Of a stretch of DNA of 64,000 bases, positions 34,061 through 43,577 are shown one piece after another; positions within the stretch are counted from its first letter, which is position 1; every line of letters begins with the position of its first letter. Source of the DNA: CAXXOK01 sp963678055 (lineage in GTDB: Bacteria > Bacillota > Clostridia > Christensenellales > Aristaeellaceae); contig OY782679.1 in the NCBI GenBank assembly GCA_963678055.1, positions 682,001-746,000 of the forward strand, read 5' to 3'. Below the pieces are notes generated by a model, which was given only the letters and a program-made list of their open reading frames with translations, searched no databases and was not told where the DNA came from. Position numbers and translations under genes: made by a program.

Positions 34061-35077
34061 ATGGCGATAACAATCAGGGAATTATCCAAGCGTTGCGGAT
34101 TATCCATTTCGACTGTATCCAAAGCGCTGAACGGTTATACGGATATCAGCGAAGCGACGCGCGAGCGGGTAATTCAGGAGGCCAAGAAAACCGGCTATTA
34201 CCCAAACCTCCACGCCCGTGCCCTGAAAACCAAACGTACCTATAATTTAGGCGTCCTGTTTTCGGACGATCAGCAATCGGGGCTGACTCACCCTTATTTT
34301 TCCTATGTATTAGAAAGCTTTAAGAAGGAAGCCGAGCGTCACGGGTACGATGTGACCTTCATCAGCCACAACATCGGAGAAAACCAGATGACCTATCTGG
34401 AGCACTGCCAGTACCGCGAAGTGGATGGCGTTTGCATCGCCTGTATTGATTTTTTGCAGCCGGAGATTTCGCAGCTGATCAACAGCAGTTTGCATGTTGT
34501 GACCATTGACCATATGTTTTCAAACCGTACCTGCATCCAGTCCGACAATGTCAACGGTATGCGGCAGCTGGTGCAGTATGTGTATGCGCAGGGCCACCGC
34601 CGGATTGCCAACATCCACGGCCAGCACAGCGCTGTGACCGATACGCGCCTTGGCTCGTTTTACCGGGCGCTGGGGGAACTGGGAATCTCCACGCCGGACG
34701 AGTATGTGATTCAATGTGAGTACAGTGACCCGACCTCGGCTCGTCAGGCGGTGGAGCAGCTGTTAAGCCTGCCCAGCCGCCCCACTTGCATTTTGATGGC
34801 GGATGACTTTGCCACCTTCGGTGCCTATGAGGCCATTTTGGGCCATGGGCTGCAGGTGCCAAACGATATTTCCATCGCAGGGTATGACGGCATTCCGATC
34901 ATGCAATATATGAAACCGCGGCTGACCACAATACGGCAGGATACCGGAAGTCTGGGCGCAGAAGCGGCACGCAGGCTGGTCGGACTGGTGGAAAATCCCA
35001 AGACCGCCATTCCGGAAATCGTGTTGGTTCCCTGTTCTCTGGTCGAGGGAGAAACGGTTGCCAAGATCAAGCCATAA
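34061..35077 (+). CDS. LacI-family transcriptional regulator
   Basis: A 338-residue repressor. The helix-turn-helix and hinge helix are at the N-terminus: TIRELSKRCGLSISTVSKALNGYTDISEATRERV.. followed by ARALKT. A periplasmic-binding-protein-like ligand domain covers residues about 60-330, with YNLGVLFSDD, the dimer-face segment DNVNGMRQLVQYVYAQGHRRIA and DDFATFGAYEAI. It is divergent from the sugar importer, so that operon is its likely target and the sugar its likely inducer. Confidence 0.92.
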   Translation: MAITIRELSKRCGLSISTVSKALNGYTDISEATRERVIQEAKKTGYYPNLHARALKTKRTYNLGVLFSDDQQSGLTHPYFSYVLESFKKEAERHGYDVTFISHNIGENQMTYLEHCQYREVDGVCIACIDFLQPEISQLINSSLHVVTIDHMFSNRTCIQSDNVNGMRQLVQYVYAQGHRRIANIHGQHSAVTDTRLGSFYRALGELGISTPDEYVIQCEYSDPTSARQAVEQLLSLPSRPTCILMADDFATFGAYEAILGHGLQVPNDISIAGYDGIPIMQYMKPRLTTIRQDTGSLGAEAARRLVGLVENPKTAIPEIVLVPCSLVEGETVAKIKP

Positions 35078-35097
35078 TCGTATTAATGTTCCTATCC

Positions 35098-35136
35098 AAA
35101 ACGCGCTATGGCAGTTGCCAGAGCGCGTTTTTTTTT
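35098..35136 (+). terminator. Intrinsic terminator after the LacI gene
   Basis: ACGCGCT (35101-35107) and AGCGCGT (35122-35128) flank an inner stem TGGCA/TGCCA, followed by T9. It may also serve the convergent small membrane protein gene. Confidence 0.85.
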
Positions 35137-35145
35137 ACGAGTATA

Positions 35146-35559
35146 TTAGTTGAAGGTTTTATAGCGCCGCCAGTAGTAGGTCAGGATCAGTGTGCTGATG
35201 AGGATGGAGAGTACCAGAGAATACCAGGGCGTTTGCTCCTGATAGCGGATCAGGCTGAAAACATTGGACGCGATTCCCAGCATAAGCGACAGCGACAGCA
35301 TAAGAATGCCGGTGCGCTTACGCGACAGAAGTAAAAACTCGGTTGCCAGCGTAAACAGAAAGATGACACCGGCCAGACCAAACAACGTCCATAGTACCTC
35401 GCCCGCTTCCAGGCCGGACAGGTAGGGGATGGCGGCGTCCTCGGTGAATACGCTGGCGTTGAGCGCAACGAGCAACATCAATATGGCAACGACGGCGACC
35501 ACCAGAATACCCAGCGGATTGATAACGGTAACATAAAGTTTATGAAACTTCATACCCAT
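35146..35559 (-). CDS. Small membrane protein of unknown function
   Basis: A 137-residue protein with four predicted membrane segments (about 15-35, 52-72, 80-100 and 110-130) and a basic C-terminus (YYWRRYKTFN). I recognise no family. GAGGGG precedes the ATG at 35559 and a good promoter lies about 85 bases upstream, so it is a real, separately transcribed gene. Confidence 0.7.
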   Translation of the reverse strand: MGMKFHKLYVTVINPLGILVVAVVAILMLLVALNASVFTEDAAIPYLSGLEAGEVLWTLFGLAGVIFLFTLATEFLLLSRKRTGILMLSLSLMLGIASNVFSLIRYQEQTPWYSLVLSILISTLILTYYWRRYKTFN

Positions 35560-35644
35560 AGTAAGCCCCTCACTTTTATAAGCGTAGTAGAAAAAGGGAA
35601 ACGTCGGTAAAGTCTATGGGATTTCAGCGCGTGTTTATACATCT

Positions 35645-35674
35645 ATTGTATGCCCAGGGGAGAAGCATTGTCAA
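35645..35674 (-). promoter_or_regulatory. Promoter of the small membrane protein gene
   Basis: Minus strand TTGACA (35674-35669), an 18-bp spacer and TACAAT (35650-35645). Confidence 0.75.
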
Positions 35675-35815
35675 TATTGGAAGACGGGAGAGCAGGGGGA
35701 CATCCCATCAATCAGTTTTTTTATGATACGGCGGAAGCTAAGCAGCATTGGATATGCAGAAAACAGCAGTATGTGCTATGCTAAGAAAAGCAAGGGAATC
35801 CGTTGCATTTGTGGG

Positions 35816-35844
35816 TTGACAAGGGCAGGGAAAGGAGTTAAAAT
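35816..35844 (+). promoter_or_regulatory. Promoter of tRNA-Gly and tuf
   Basis: TTGACA at 35816-35821, a 17-bp spacer and TAAAAT at 35839-35844. Transcription would start near 35851, 24 bases before the tRNA. No other promoter is visible before tuf. Confidence 0.82.
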
Positions 35845-35874
35845 AGGCTCTGTCTGGGCGTGGTGTGCGGACGT

Positions 35875-35948
35875 GCGGGCGTAGCTCAATGGTAGAGCTC
35901 CAGCTTCCCAAGCTGGTCACGTGGGTTCGATTCCCATCACCCGCTCCA
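35875..35948 (+). tRNA. tRNA-Gly, anticodon CCC
   Basis: A full cloverleaf of 74 bases with encoded CCA. The D stem is GCTC/GAGC, the anticodon stem CCAGC/GCTGG holds loop TTCCCAA with CCC at 35907-35909, and the T loop is TTCGATT. The acceptor stem has one mismatch, C6 opposite A67. It reads GGG codons and lies 63 bp before tuf in the same predicted transcript. Confidence 0.93.
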
Positions 35949-36011
35949 ACCGCATGCAGCCGTACCGGCACCAATAAAGAATAGGAACCGTATAAAAGGA
36001 GGACATCCACT

Positions 36012-37226
<1,215 letters not shown>

Positions 37227-37253
37227 TCATCACCGGCTAAACAACCAAACAGT

Positions 37254-37286
37254 AAAAGAACTGCCCATTGCGGCAGTTCTTTTTTT
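37254..37286 (+). terminator. Intrinsic terminator after tuf
   Basis: AAAGAACTGCC and GGCAGTTCTTT pair around a CATTGC loop, followed by a run of T. Confidence 0.9.
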
Positions 37287-37360
37287 GTGCGCACTTGCGC
37301 TGCAAGCCCGGTAATTAGGTGTTCGCGGTTCGTTTTATTGCGGGAAAATGGAAAGTAAGC

Positions 37361-37388
37361 TTGACGTATTCTGAAGTTGTGTTAGAAT
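37361..37388 (+). promoter_or_regulatory. Promoter of the XRE regulator operon
   Basis: TTGACG at 37361-37366, a 16-bp spacer and TAGAAT at 37383-37388, about 45 bases before the GTG start. Confidence 0.7.
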
Positions 37389-37390
37389 AC
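37366..37390. promoter_or_regulatory. Inverted repeat spanning the -35/-10 region, candidate operator
   Basis: GTATTCT (37366-37372) and AGAATAC (37384-37390) are perfect 7-bp arms around an 11-bp spacer. They overlap the last base of the -35 box and the whole -10 box, a position that would let the XRE protein repress itself. Confidence 0.6.
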
Positions 37391-37433
37391 AAGATGTAAA
37401 GCAAGCTTTCCGTTGGAGAAAGGGAGGAATGGC

Positions 37434-37640
37434 GTGAAGAACAGACTGGAAGCGATCCGTAAGGAGCGGGGAATCCGGCAGGAGGAGCTGGCCTTGGCGC
37501 TGGAAGTATCGCGGCAAACCATCAGCTCGCTGGAGAATGGACGATACAATCCTTCCATTCTATTGGCGTTCAAGCTGGCGCGGTATTTTAAGTTGCGCAT
37601 TGAGGACATTTTTATTGACGAGGGAGATACGAAAGCATGA
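37434..37640 (+). CDS. Small XRE-type helix-turn-helix regulator
   Basis: A 68-residue DNA-binding protein, almost entirely one HTH domain: RLEAIRKERGIRQEELALAL, SRQTISSLENGRYNPSILLA, then the DIF..DEGD end typical of YozG-like regulators. The GTG start at 37434 lies 6 bases after AAAGGGAGG; a TTG at 37413 is upstream of that site. It overlaps the membrane protein gene by 4 bp, a pairing common in Firmicutes. Confidence 0.88.
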   Translation: MKNRLEAIRKERGIRQEELALALEVSRQTISSLENGRYNPSILLAFKLARYFKLRIEDIFIDEGDTKA

Positions 37641-38068
37641 ACAAGAACCTGAAATCCTATGGTCTGATTTTGATCGGCGTTATCCTGATTGGCACGGGAA
37701 TTGTATTGCTGCGTGGTGGCATCCCAGAGCAGGGTGCACTGCTTGCGCTTCCTTATATATGTATCGGCATTGGCTGTGGCGTGCTGGGACACGGCGGGGG
37801 AGAGCTGATCGGGCGTGCCAAGGAAAAGCGCGATCCCGATACGGTTAAAATGATACAAATCGAGCAAAACGACGAGCGAAACACGGCGGTCATGCGCCGC
37901 GCTAAGGCCAAAGCCTTGGACGTGATGATTTTTGTCTTCGGTGCGCTCATCCTGGCGCTGGCGCTACTGGGCGCGGACATCTACGTTGTTTTACTCAGTA
38001 CAGGTGCCTATGTGTTTGTGCTGGGCAGCGTGGTATATTACAGCATTCGCTATAACAAGGAGATGTAA
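37637..38068 (+). CDS. Membrane protein paired with an XRE regulator
   Basis: A 143-residue protein with four membrane segments (about 8-28, 38-56, 93-113 and 116-135). Between the second and third lies a charged loop with VKMIQIEQNDERNTAVMRRA, a DERN-type motif seen in DUF2178/DUF6442-like proteins encoded next to small XRE regulators. Its function is unknown; it may sense a membrane signal for the regulator, whose gene it overlaps by 4 bp. Confidence 0.68.
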   Translation: MNKNLKSYGLILIGVILIGTGIVLLRGGIPEQGALLALPYICIGIGCGVLGHGGGELIGRAKEKRDPDTVKMIQIEQNDERNTAVMRRAKAKALDVMIFVFGALILALALLGADIYVVLLSTGAYVFVLGSVVYYSIRYNKEM

Positions 38069-38109
38069 TCCAGCCCCGGCTTGCAGCGAAAAACAAGAAC
38101 ATGATATCG

Positions 38110-38138
38110 TTGTGTTTGTCCTTTGCAGGTGATATGAT
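38110..38138 (+). promoter_or_regulatory. Possible promoter of the MFS gene
   Basis: TTGTGT at 38110-38115, a 17-bp spacer and TATGAT at 38133-38138. Confidence 0.5.
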
Positions 38139-38168
38139 GTTGCGGTATCATTTTGGAGGACACGACGG

Positions 38169-39446
38169 ATGATGAAACGAAATTTCCCCCGCCGGGAACT
38201 GCTATTGTTTTTTATCATGGTAGGGGCAGCCGGGTTTGGCGCCGGACTCAGCGATTCGGTGTACGCCAACTACTTTAAGGAAGCCTTTCAGGTGACCACA
38301 ACCCAGCGTGCGTTTATCGAAATACCCCGGGAGATGCCGGGGCTTTTATGCGCGTTGGTCATTGCCGGGCTATCGGGCTGGGGCGACGCGCGTTCCAGCC
38401 TTGTGGCGCAGATTTGCTCGTTTGTGGGTTTAATGGGGCTGGCGGTCCTCGCGCCGAGTTATGGCATCATGTTGTTTTTCCTGTTCATCAACTCAATGGG
38501 GATGCACCTGTCGATGCCGCTGAACGATTCCATTGGCATGAACATTGCCGAACCGGACAAGGTCGGCCGCCGGGTGGGGCAGTATGCCAGTGTGAAAACC
38601 ATGATGGGTTTTGCTGCGGGTATCTTGGTGTTCCTGGGATTTCGGCTGCACTGGTTCTCGTTTAAAACGCCGATCAACGTGCTGTTCCTCATCGGGTCTG
38701 GCGCGTACCTGTTTGCAATTATCGCCTCGGCGTTTCTGGTCAAGGCCAATGTGCCTGCGCTGTCAACACCGCACAAAAAGCGCCGCAAGTTCGTGTTCCG
38801 AAAAGAATATAAGTATTATTACCTGTTGACCATGATCAGTGGCGTGCAAAAGCAAATCGCGCTGGTATTCGGGTCTTGGGTTATCATTGAGCTGCTGGGG
38901 AAAAAGGCGGATACGATGTCGCTGCTGATGATTACAATCAGCTTTATCTCGATTTTCTTTATGAACCTCCTTGGCCGCTGGATTGACCGCTTCGGCGTTA
39001 AGAAGATGATGTATCTGGATGCGCTGACGTTTATCGGGATTTATCTTGTTTACGGCTTTGTGGTCTGGGGGATTACCGGCAATGTGATTTCCGGCACCTG
39101 GCCGGTACTTGCCATTTATGCCCTGTTTGTAATGGACAGACTGTCGTTTAACATGACGATGGTCAAATCGGTCTATCTGCGCTCGATTGCTGTTCATAAG
39201 GAAGAAATCACGTCAACTTTGTCCGCAGGGACAAGTCTGGACCACATTGTTGCCATTTTGGCTGCGCAGCTTAGCGGCGTGGTGTGGGTGGCCTGGGGCC
39301 CGCAGTGGGTGTTCTTCATTGCGGCGATCTTCTCGCTGGGTAACCTGTTTGTCGCTTGGAAGATACCAAACGACCGCCCCAATAAACCCGATCACTCCGC
39401 TGTGCTGGATACGGAGCGGGCCGCCGCGGCGATGATCGATGACTAA
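38169..39446 (+). CDS. Major facilitator superfamily transporter
   Basis: A 425-residue permease with about 12 hydrophobic segments. The loop after segment 2 reads FKEAFQVTTTQRAFIEIPREMPGLL, and a second conserved loop is GRWIDRFGVKKMMYLDA, the MFS loop 8-9 motif. The substrate is not evident. GGAGG precedes two adjacent ATG codons. It stands alone between the XRE pair and the ribosomal protein leader. Confidence 0.85.
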   Translation: MMKRNFPRRELLLFFIMVGAAGFGAGLSDSVYANYFKEAFQVTTTQRAFIEIPREMPGLLCALVIAGLSGWGDARSSLVAQICSFVGLMGLAVLAPSYGIMLFFLFINSMGMHLSMPLNDSIGMNIAEPDKVGRRVGQYASVKTMMGFAAGILVFLGFRLHWFSFKTPINVLFLIGSGAYLFAIIASAFLVKANVPALSTPHKKRRKFVFRKEYKYYYLLTMISGVQKQIALVFGSWVIIELLGKKADTMSLLMITISFISIFFMNLLGRWIDRFGVKKMMYLDALTFIGIYLVYGFVVWGITGNVISGTWPVLAIYALFVMDRLSFNMTMVKSVYLRSIAVHKEEITSTLSAGTSLDHIVAILAAQLSGVVWVAWGPQWVFFIAAIFSLGNLFVAWKIPNDRPNKPDHSAVLDTERAAAAMIDD

Positions 39447-39789
39447 TCAGCCGATCCATAAGCCACGATATTCATTGTTGGCTGCGGCGGGTTTACGCAT
39501 CACGTACAGGCGAGCAAGCTCAGCGCAAACCCTCTTTGCCGCCCAGCATCTCATGCCGTCTGAACCGGCTGGAGTAGCGTATTGGCAAAGACTATGAAAG
39601 CGGTTAGTGTCGCTAAATCATAAATTAAGTATAGTAGAAATTGTTTCCAGCTGAAATCAATAGGCGATTGAAAGCGTCTTAATAATAGACACTCCCGGCG
39701 GCGTGTGCATAGAGAAGCGCTGTAACGCTGATGATTCGGGGGATACACGGAAAGCTTAGAAGAAAATTGGATAATAATCAAAATTTCCC
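39447..39789. other. Intergenic region with no supported feature
   Basis: About 340 bases between the MFS gene and the S10 operon promoter. I see no gene, no clear terminator and no tRNA; the composition is AT-rich toward the right. Confidence 0.4.
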
Positions 39790-39818
39790 TTGCTTTCCAT
39801 CCTGATTTCTACTATAAT
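39790..39818 (+). promoter_or_regulatory. Promoter of the S10 ribosomal protein operon
   Basis: TTGCTT at 39790-39795, a 17-bp spacer and a perfect TATAAT at 39813-39818. It yields a leader of about 255 bases before rpsJ. Confidence 0.8.
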
Positions 39819-39824
39819 AACGAA

Positions 39825-40078
39825 GCTGTCTGTTTTGAAGGCGAAGTATGTCCAAATGGGCATTTGATAAGGCTTTCATAGGGATGAACCGGTAAGTTGC
39901 CGCCAGGGCCATGGCGGGTAATTATCGGGGACCAGCCCGGAAATCGGGCGACAGATTGGGTACAGACCGGTGGTTTGCCCTGTTAAGGGGCTAAGGCGGC
40001 TAGGCCGCCTTGCCGAAAGACTAGGGTGGGCACACACGGCACGGTGTACTTGAATCAGAAATCAAGGGAGGTAAAATA
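39825..40078 (+). promoter_or_regulatory. Structured 5' leader of the S10 operon
   Basis: Three hairpins stand in a row: CCGCCA/TGGCGG (39900-39917), GCCCG/CGGGC (39935-39949) and AAGGCGGC/GCCGCCTT with a TAG loop (39993-40011). None has a T-run. Ribosomal protein operons are commonly controlled by binding of one of their products to such leaders, L4 for the S10 operon in E. coli; the binder here is not shown. Confidence 0.55.
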
Positions 40079-40393
40079 ATGGCCAAGCAGAAAATCCGCA
40101 TCAAGCTCAAGGCGTATGAGCACACTCTCATCGATCAGTCCGCAGAGAGAATTGTAGACACCGCCAAGCGGACCGGCGCGCGCGTATCGGGGCCCATTCC
40201 CCTGCCCACAGAGAAGGAGATTGTAACCATTCTCCGCGCACCTCATAAGTATAAGGACAGCCGCGAGCAGTTCGAAATGCGCACGCACAAACGCCTGATC
40301 GACATTTTGAACCCCAATCCTCGCACGGTTGACGCGATGATGAAGCTTGATCTACCCGCCGGTGTGGAAATCGAGATCAAGCTCAATGATTAA
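40079..40393 (+). CDS. rpsJ: 30S ribosomal protein S10
   Basis: A 104-residue S10, a 3' domain head protein and also the NusE partner of transcription antitermination. The sequence IRIKLKAYEHTLIDQSA and the loop FEMRTHKRLIDILNP are diagnostic. It is the first gene of the ribosomal superoperon, behind a long structured leader, with a GGAGG site before the ATG. Confidence 0.99.
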   Translation: MAKQKIRIKLKAYEHTLIDQSAERIVDTAKRTGARVSGPIPLPTEKEIVTILRAPHKYKDSREQFEMRTHKRLIDILNPNPRTVDAMMKLDLPAGVEIEIKLND

Positions 40394-40409
40394 GCAGGAG
40401 GCAGTTATC

Positions 40410-41054
40410 ATGAAAAAAGCGATCGTAGGAAAAAAGATCGGCATGACGCAGGTCTTTACCGATGACGGCCGCCTCGTTCCCGTAACCGTGGTAGAGGCCG
40501 GTCCCTGCAAAGTAGTGCAGAAAAAGAACGTCGAGACCGACGGCTATGAAGCCGTGCAGGTTGGCTTTGACGTGATCGCGGAAAACCGCGTGAAGAAACT
40601 CGTGTCCAAGCCCCAGATCGGGCATTTTAAAAAGGCCGGCGTAGAGCCCGCCCGTCACCTGCAAGAGCTTAAGCTCGACAACGCTGCTGAACTGGAAGTC
40701 GGCAACGAGTTGACGGTTGCGCAGTTTGAAGCTGGCGACAAGCTGGACGTGTCCGGCATCACCAAGGGCCATGGCTTTACCGGCACCATTTATCGCTGGA
40801 ACCAGCACATCGGCCCCATGACGCACGGTTCCAAGTATCACCGCGGTGTCGGCTCCTTAGGTGCCAACTCCGATCCTTCCCGTGTTTTCAAAAATAAGCA
40901 CATGCCCGGCCACTATGGCGTGGAGCGCGTGACGGTGCAAAATCTTGAACTCGTCAAGATTGATACCGAACGCAACCTGCTCCTCATCAAGGGCGCGGTG
41001 CCCGGTCCCAACGGCAGCCTGCTCGTCGTACGTAGCGCTGTCAAGGGCGCCTGA
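40410..41054 (+). CDS. rplC: 50S ribosomal protein L3
   Basis: A 214-residue L3, an early assembly protein near the peptidyl transferase centre. It starts KKAIVGKKIGMTQVF and contains the long loop segment GPMTHGSKYHRGVGSLG, whose Gln-bearing tip contacts 23S rRNA. ATG 40410 follows AGGAGG. rplD follows after 28 bp. Confidence 0.98.
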   Translation: MKKAIVGKKIGMTQVFTDDGRLVPVTVVEAGPCKVVQKKNVETDGYEAVQVGFDVIAENRVKKLVSKPQIGHFKKAGVEPARHLQELKLDNAAELEVGNELTVAQFEAGDKLDVSGITKGHGFTGTIYRWNQHIGPMTHGSKYHRGVGSLGANSDPSRVFKNKHMPGHYGVERVTVQNLELVKIDTERNLLLIKGAVPGPNGSLLVVRSAVKGA

Positions 41055-41082
41055 TCAAGCTCGATTGAAGGAGGAATTATCC

Positions 41083-41706
41083 ATGCCAAAGACTGCTCTT
41101 TATAATATGGAAGGAAAACAGGTCGGCGAGGTAGAGCTGAGCGACGCGATTTTCGCAGCGCCCGTGCACACCGCAGCCATGCACCTTGTAGTCCGTTCCA
41201 TCCTGGCCAATCAGCGCCAGGGCACCCAGTCCGCACTGACCCGTAACGAAGTCAGGGGCGGCGGCCGTAAAATCTACCGCCAAAAGGGCACCGGTCGCGC
41301 ACGCCATCACGGCAACCGCGCACCTCAGTTCGCCCACGGCGGCGTGGTGTTTGCACCCAAACCCCGCGATTACGTGATCAAGGTTCCCAAGAAGGTTCGC
41401 CGTCTTGCGTTTAAGTCGGCGCTGACCTCCAAGCTGCAAGCCGCAGAAATCATCGTGGTAGACGAGCTCAAACTTAAAGAGGCCAAGACCAAGCAGATGG
41501 TTGCGTTCCTTAAAGGCTTTGAACTCAACAACACCACGCTTTTGGTGCTCCCCGGCCGCGACGAGACCGTGCTGCGTGCTTCGGGCAATATCCCCAAGCT
41601 CCAGACCCGCTATGTCAACACCCTCAACGTGTATGACATTCTCAAAGCCGGCAAGATCATCCTCACGCAGGAAGCCCTCAAAGGGGTAGAGGAGGTTTTC
41701 GCATGA
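41083..41706 (+). CDS. rplD: 50S ribosomal protein L4
   Basis: A 207-residue L4 that lines the exit tunnel. The extended loop GGGRKIYRQKGTGRARHHGN is fully conserved. In some bacteria L4 represses its own operon, which makes it the natural candidate for the leader before rpsJ. ATG 41083 follows AAGGAGG; its stop overlaps rplW by 4 bp. Confidence 0.98.
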   Translation: MPKTALYNMEGKQVGEVELSDAIFAAPVHTAAMHLVVRSILANQRQGTQSALTRNEVRGGGRKIYRQKGTGRARHHGNRAPQFAHGGVVFAPKPRDYVIKVPKKVRRLAFKSALTSKLQAAEIIVVDELKLKEAKTKQMVAFLKGFELNNTTLLVLPGRDETVLRASGNIPKLQTRYVNTLNVYDILKAGKIILTQEALKGVEEVFA

Positions 41707-42002
41707 AACATCCGCACGACGTTATTATCCGCCCGGTCTTGACCGAGGCATCCTATGAAGGCATCCCCCAGAAGCGCTACGCGTTTGTTGTGGATGTCAA
41801 CGCAAACAAGACCGAGATCAAACTCGCCCTGGAAAAAATCTTCAAGGGCATCGAGGTCCAGAAGGTCAACATCGTCCGCACGATTGGTAAAATCAAGCGG
41901 CAGGGTCGCACCCAGGGCCGTACACCCGAGATTAAAAAGGCCTACGTTACACTCAAAGAGAGCTCCAAGCCTATCGAGTTCTTCGAAGGCATGGCCGAAT
42001 AA
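41703..42002 (+). CDS. rplW: 50S ribosomal protein L23
   Basis: A 99-residue L23, the docking site for trigger factor and SRP at the tunnel exit. PHDVIIRPVLTEASYE at the start and VRTIGKIKRQGRTQGRTP are typical. It overlaps rplD by 4 bp and is followed by rplB after 18 bp. Confidence 0.98.
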   Translation: MKHPHDVIIRPVLTEASYEGIPQKRYAFVVDVNANKTEIKLALEKIFKGIEVQKVNIVRTIGKIKRQGRTQGRTPEIKKAYVTLKESSKPIEFFEGMAE

Positions 42003-42020
42003 AGCAGGGAGGAAAGTATC

Positions 42021-42851
42021 ATGGCAATCCGCGTATACAAGCCAACCTCGCCCGCCCGCCGCTTTATGTCGGTGTTGACGTACGAGGAAATTACAGCCAA
42101 AAAGCCTGAAAAGTCGCTGATCGAGATCAAGAAAAAGCATTCCGGTCGCAACAAGCAGGGCAAGATTACCGTTCGCCATAAGGGCGGCGGCACCCGCGTG
42201 TATTACCGCAAGATCGACTTTAAGCGCGACAAGGTGGAAATCCCCGCCAAGGTTGCGACCATTGAGTACGATCCCAACCGCTCGGCGTTCATCGCGCTGC
42301 TGAATTATGCAGACGGCGAAAAGCGTTACATCCTGGCGCCTGAAGGCCTCAAGGTCGGCGACAAAGTAATTAGCTCCACGTCCGCCGATATTATGCCCGG
42401 TAATGCGCTGCCCATTGCAAGCATCCCCGTCGGCACGCTGATCCACAATGTGGAAATCAAAGCCGGTCGCGGCGGCCAGATGGTCCGCTCCGCCGGTTTG
42501 TCGGCCCAGTTGATGGCCAAGGAAAACGGCTATGCCCTGGTGCGCCTGCCTTCGGGCGAGCAGCGCAAGGTGCCGCTCAATGCCAAAGCCACCATCGGCG
42601 TCGTAGGCAACTCCGACCATGAAAACATTCGCATCGGTAAAGCCGGCCGTACCCGTCACATGGGTATCCGCCCCACCGTTCGCGGCGTCGTCATGAACCC
42701 GGTGGATCACCCTCACGGCGGCGGCGAAGGCAAAAGCCCTGTGGGTATGCCCGCTCCTGTTACTCCCTGGGGTAAGGTTGCGCTGGGTCTCAAGACCAGA
42801 AAGCACAAGAAATACTCCAATAAGCTAATCGTCAAACGTGCGGGCAAATAG
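42021..42851 (+). CDS. rplB: 50S ribosomal protein L2
   Basis: A 276-residue L2, needed for subunit joining and peptidyl transferase assembly. The core SGRNKQGKITVRHKGGG and the conserved VDHPHGGGEGKSPVG block with its essential His are present. GGAGG lies before the ATG and rpsS follows after 30 bp. Confidence 0.99.
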   Translation: MAIRVYKPTSPARRFMSVLTYEEITAKKPEKSLIEIKKKHSGRNKQGKITVRHKGGGTRVYYRKIDFKRDKVEIPAKVATIEYDPNRSAFIALLNYADGEKRYILAPEGLKVGDKVISSTSADIMPGNALPIASIPVGTLIHNVEIKAGRGGQMVRSAGLSAQLMAKENGYALVRLPSGEQRKVPLNAKATIGVVGNSDHENIRIGKAGRTRHMGIRPTVRGVVMNPVDHPHGGGEGKSPVGMPAPVTPWGKVALGLKTRKHKKYSNKLIVKRAGK

Positions 42852-42881
42852 CGCCCGGCAGAGGAAGGAGGAAGCCCATCC

Positions 42882-43160
42882 ATGAGTCGTTCCATTAAAA
42901 AGGGACCTTTCGTACAAGAAGCGCTCCTAAAGCGCGTTGAGGAAATGAACGTATCGGGCAAGAAAGTGGTTTTGAAGACGTGGTCACGCGCCTCCACCAT
43001 TTTTCCTGATTTTGTCGGACACACCATCGCCGTGCACGACGGCAGAAAGCATGTGCCCGTTTACATCACCGAGGACATGGTCGGTCACAAGCTGGGTGAA
43101 TTCGCACCCACCAGAATGTACCGCGGCCACTCGGGCGAGAAATCGTCCGGCGGCAAATAA
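42882..43160 (+). CDS. rpsS: 30S ribosomal protein S19
   Basis: A 92-residue S19 of the small-subunit head. It starts SRSIKKGPFVQEALLKRV and ends with GEFAPTRMYRGHSGEKS, both diagnostic. The ribosome binding site is GAAGGAGG and rplV follows after 18 bp. Confidence 0.99.
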   Translation: MSRSIKKGPFVQEALLKRVEEMNVSGKKVVLKTWSRASTIFPDFVGHTIAVHDGRKHVPVYITEDMVGHKLGEFAPTRMYRGHSGEKSSGGK

Positions 43161-43178
43161 GCGGGAGGAGGAAGAAAC

Positions 43179-43565
43179 ATGGCAACCAGAGTGCAGAAAA
43201 AAGCGGAGAAGCATATGGCAGAGCGGGACACCCGTCCTTCGGCTCACGCAAAGTATGTCCGCATTTCCTCCCGTAAGGTGCAGATCGTTGTTAACCTGAT
43301 TCGCGGCAAGAATGTGGACGATGCGCTGGCAATTTTGAAGTTCACCCCCAAAGCAGCCTCGCCTGTGGTGGAAAAACTTTTGAACAGTGCGATCGCAAAC
43401 GCCGTCAACAACAACGAGATGGATCGTTCCGCGCTGTATGTAGCGGAAGTTTACGCCAACCCCGGTCCCACGCTTAAACGCTGGATCGCCCGCTCGCGCG
43501 GCAGCGCTTCTCCCATTTTGAAGCGCACCAGCCACATCAGCGTGGTACTCGACCAGAAAGCTTAA
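43179..43565 (+). CDS. rplV: 50S ribosomal protein L22
   Basis: A 128-residue L22 whose hairpin lines the exit tunnel. Motifs are YVRISSRKVQIVVNLIRGK and GPTLKRWIARSRGSASPILKR, the tunnel hairpin. The N-terminus carries about 14 extra residues (TRVQKKAEKHMAER) ahead of the usual start; an inner ATG at 43215 is an alternative, but GGGAGG supports 43179. Confidence 0.97.
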   Translation: MATRVQKKAEKHMAERDTRPSAHAKYVRISSRKVQIVVNLIRGKNVDDALAILKFTPKAASPVVEKLLNSAIANAVNNNEMDRSALYVAEVYANPGPTLKRWIARSRGSASPILKRTSHISVVLDQKA

Positions 43566-43577
43566 GGAGGCAGCAGA

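Noticed and set aside
39551..39781. Possible small gene on the minus strand before the S10 promoter
   Set aside because: No ribosome binding site, odd composition and no family.
41610..42806. Open frame of 398 codons antisense to rplW and rplB
   Set aside because: Shadow of highly biased ribosomal protein codons on the other strand.
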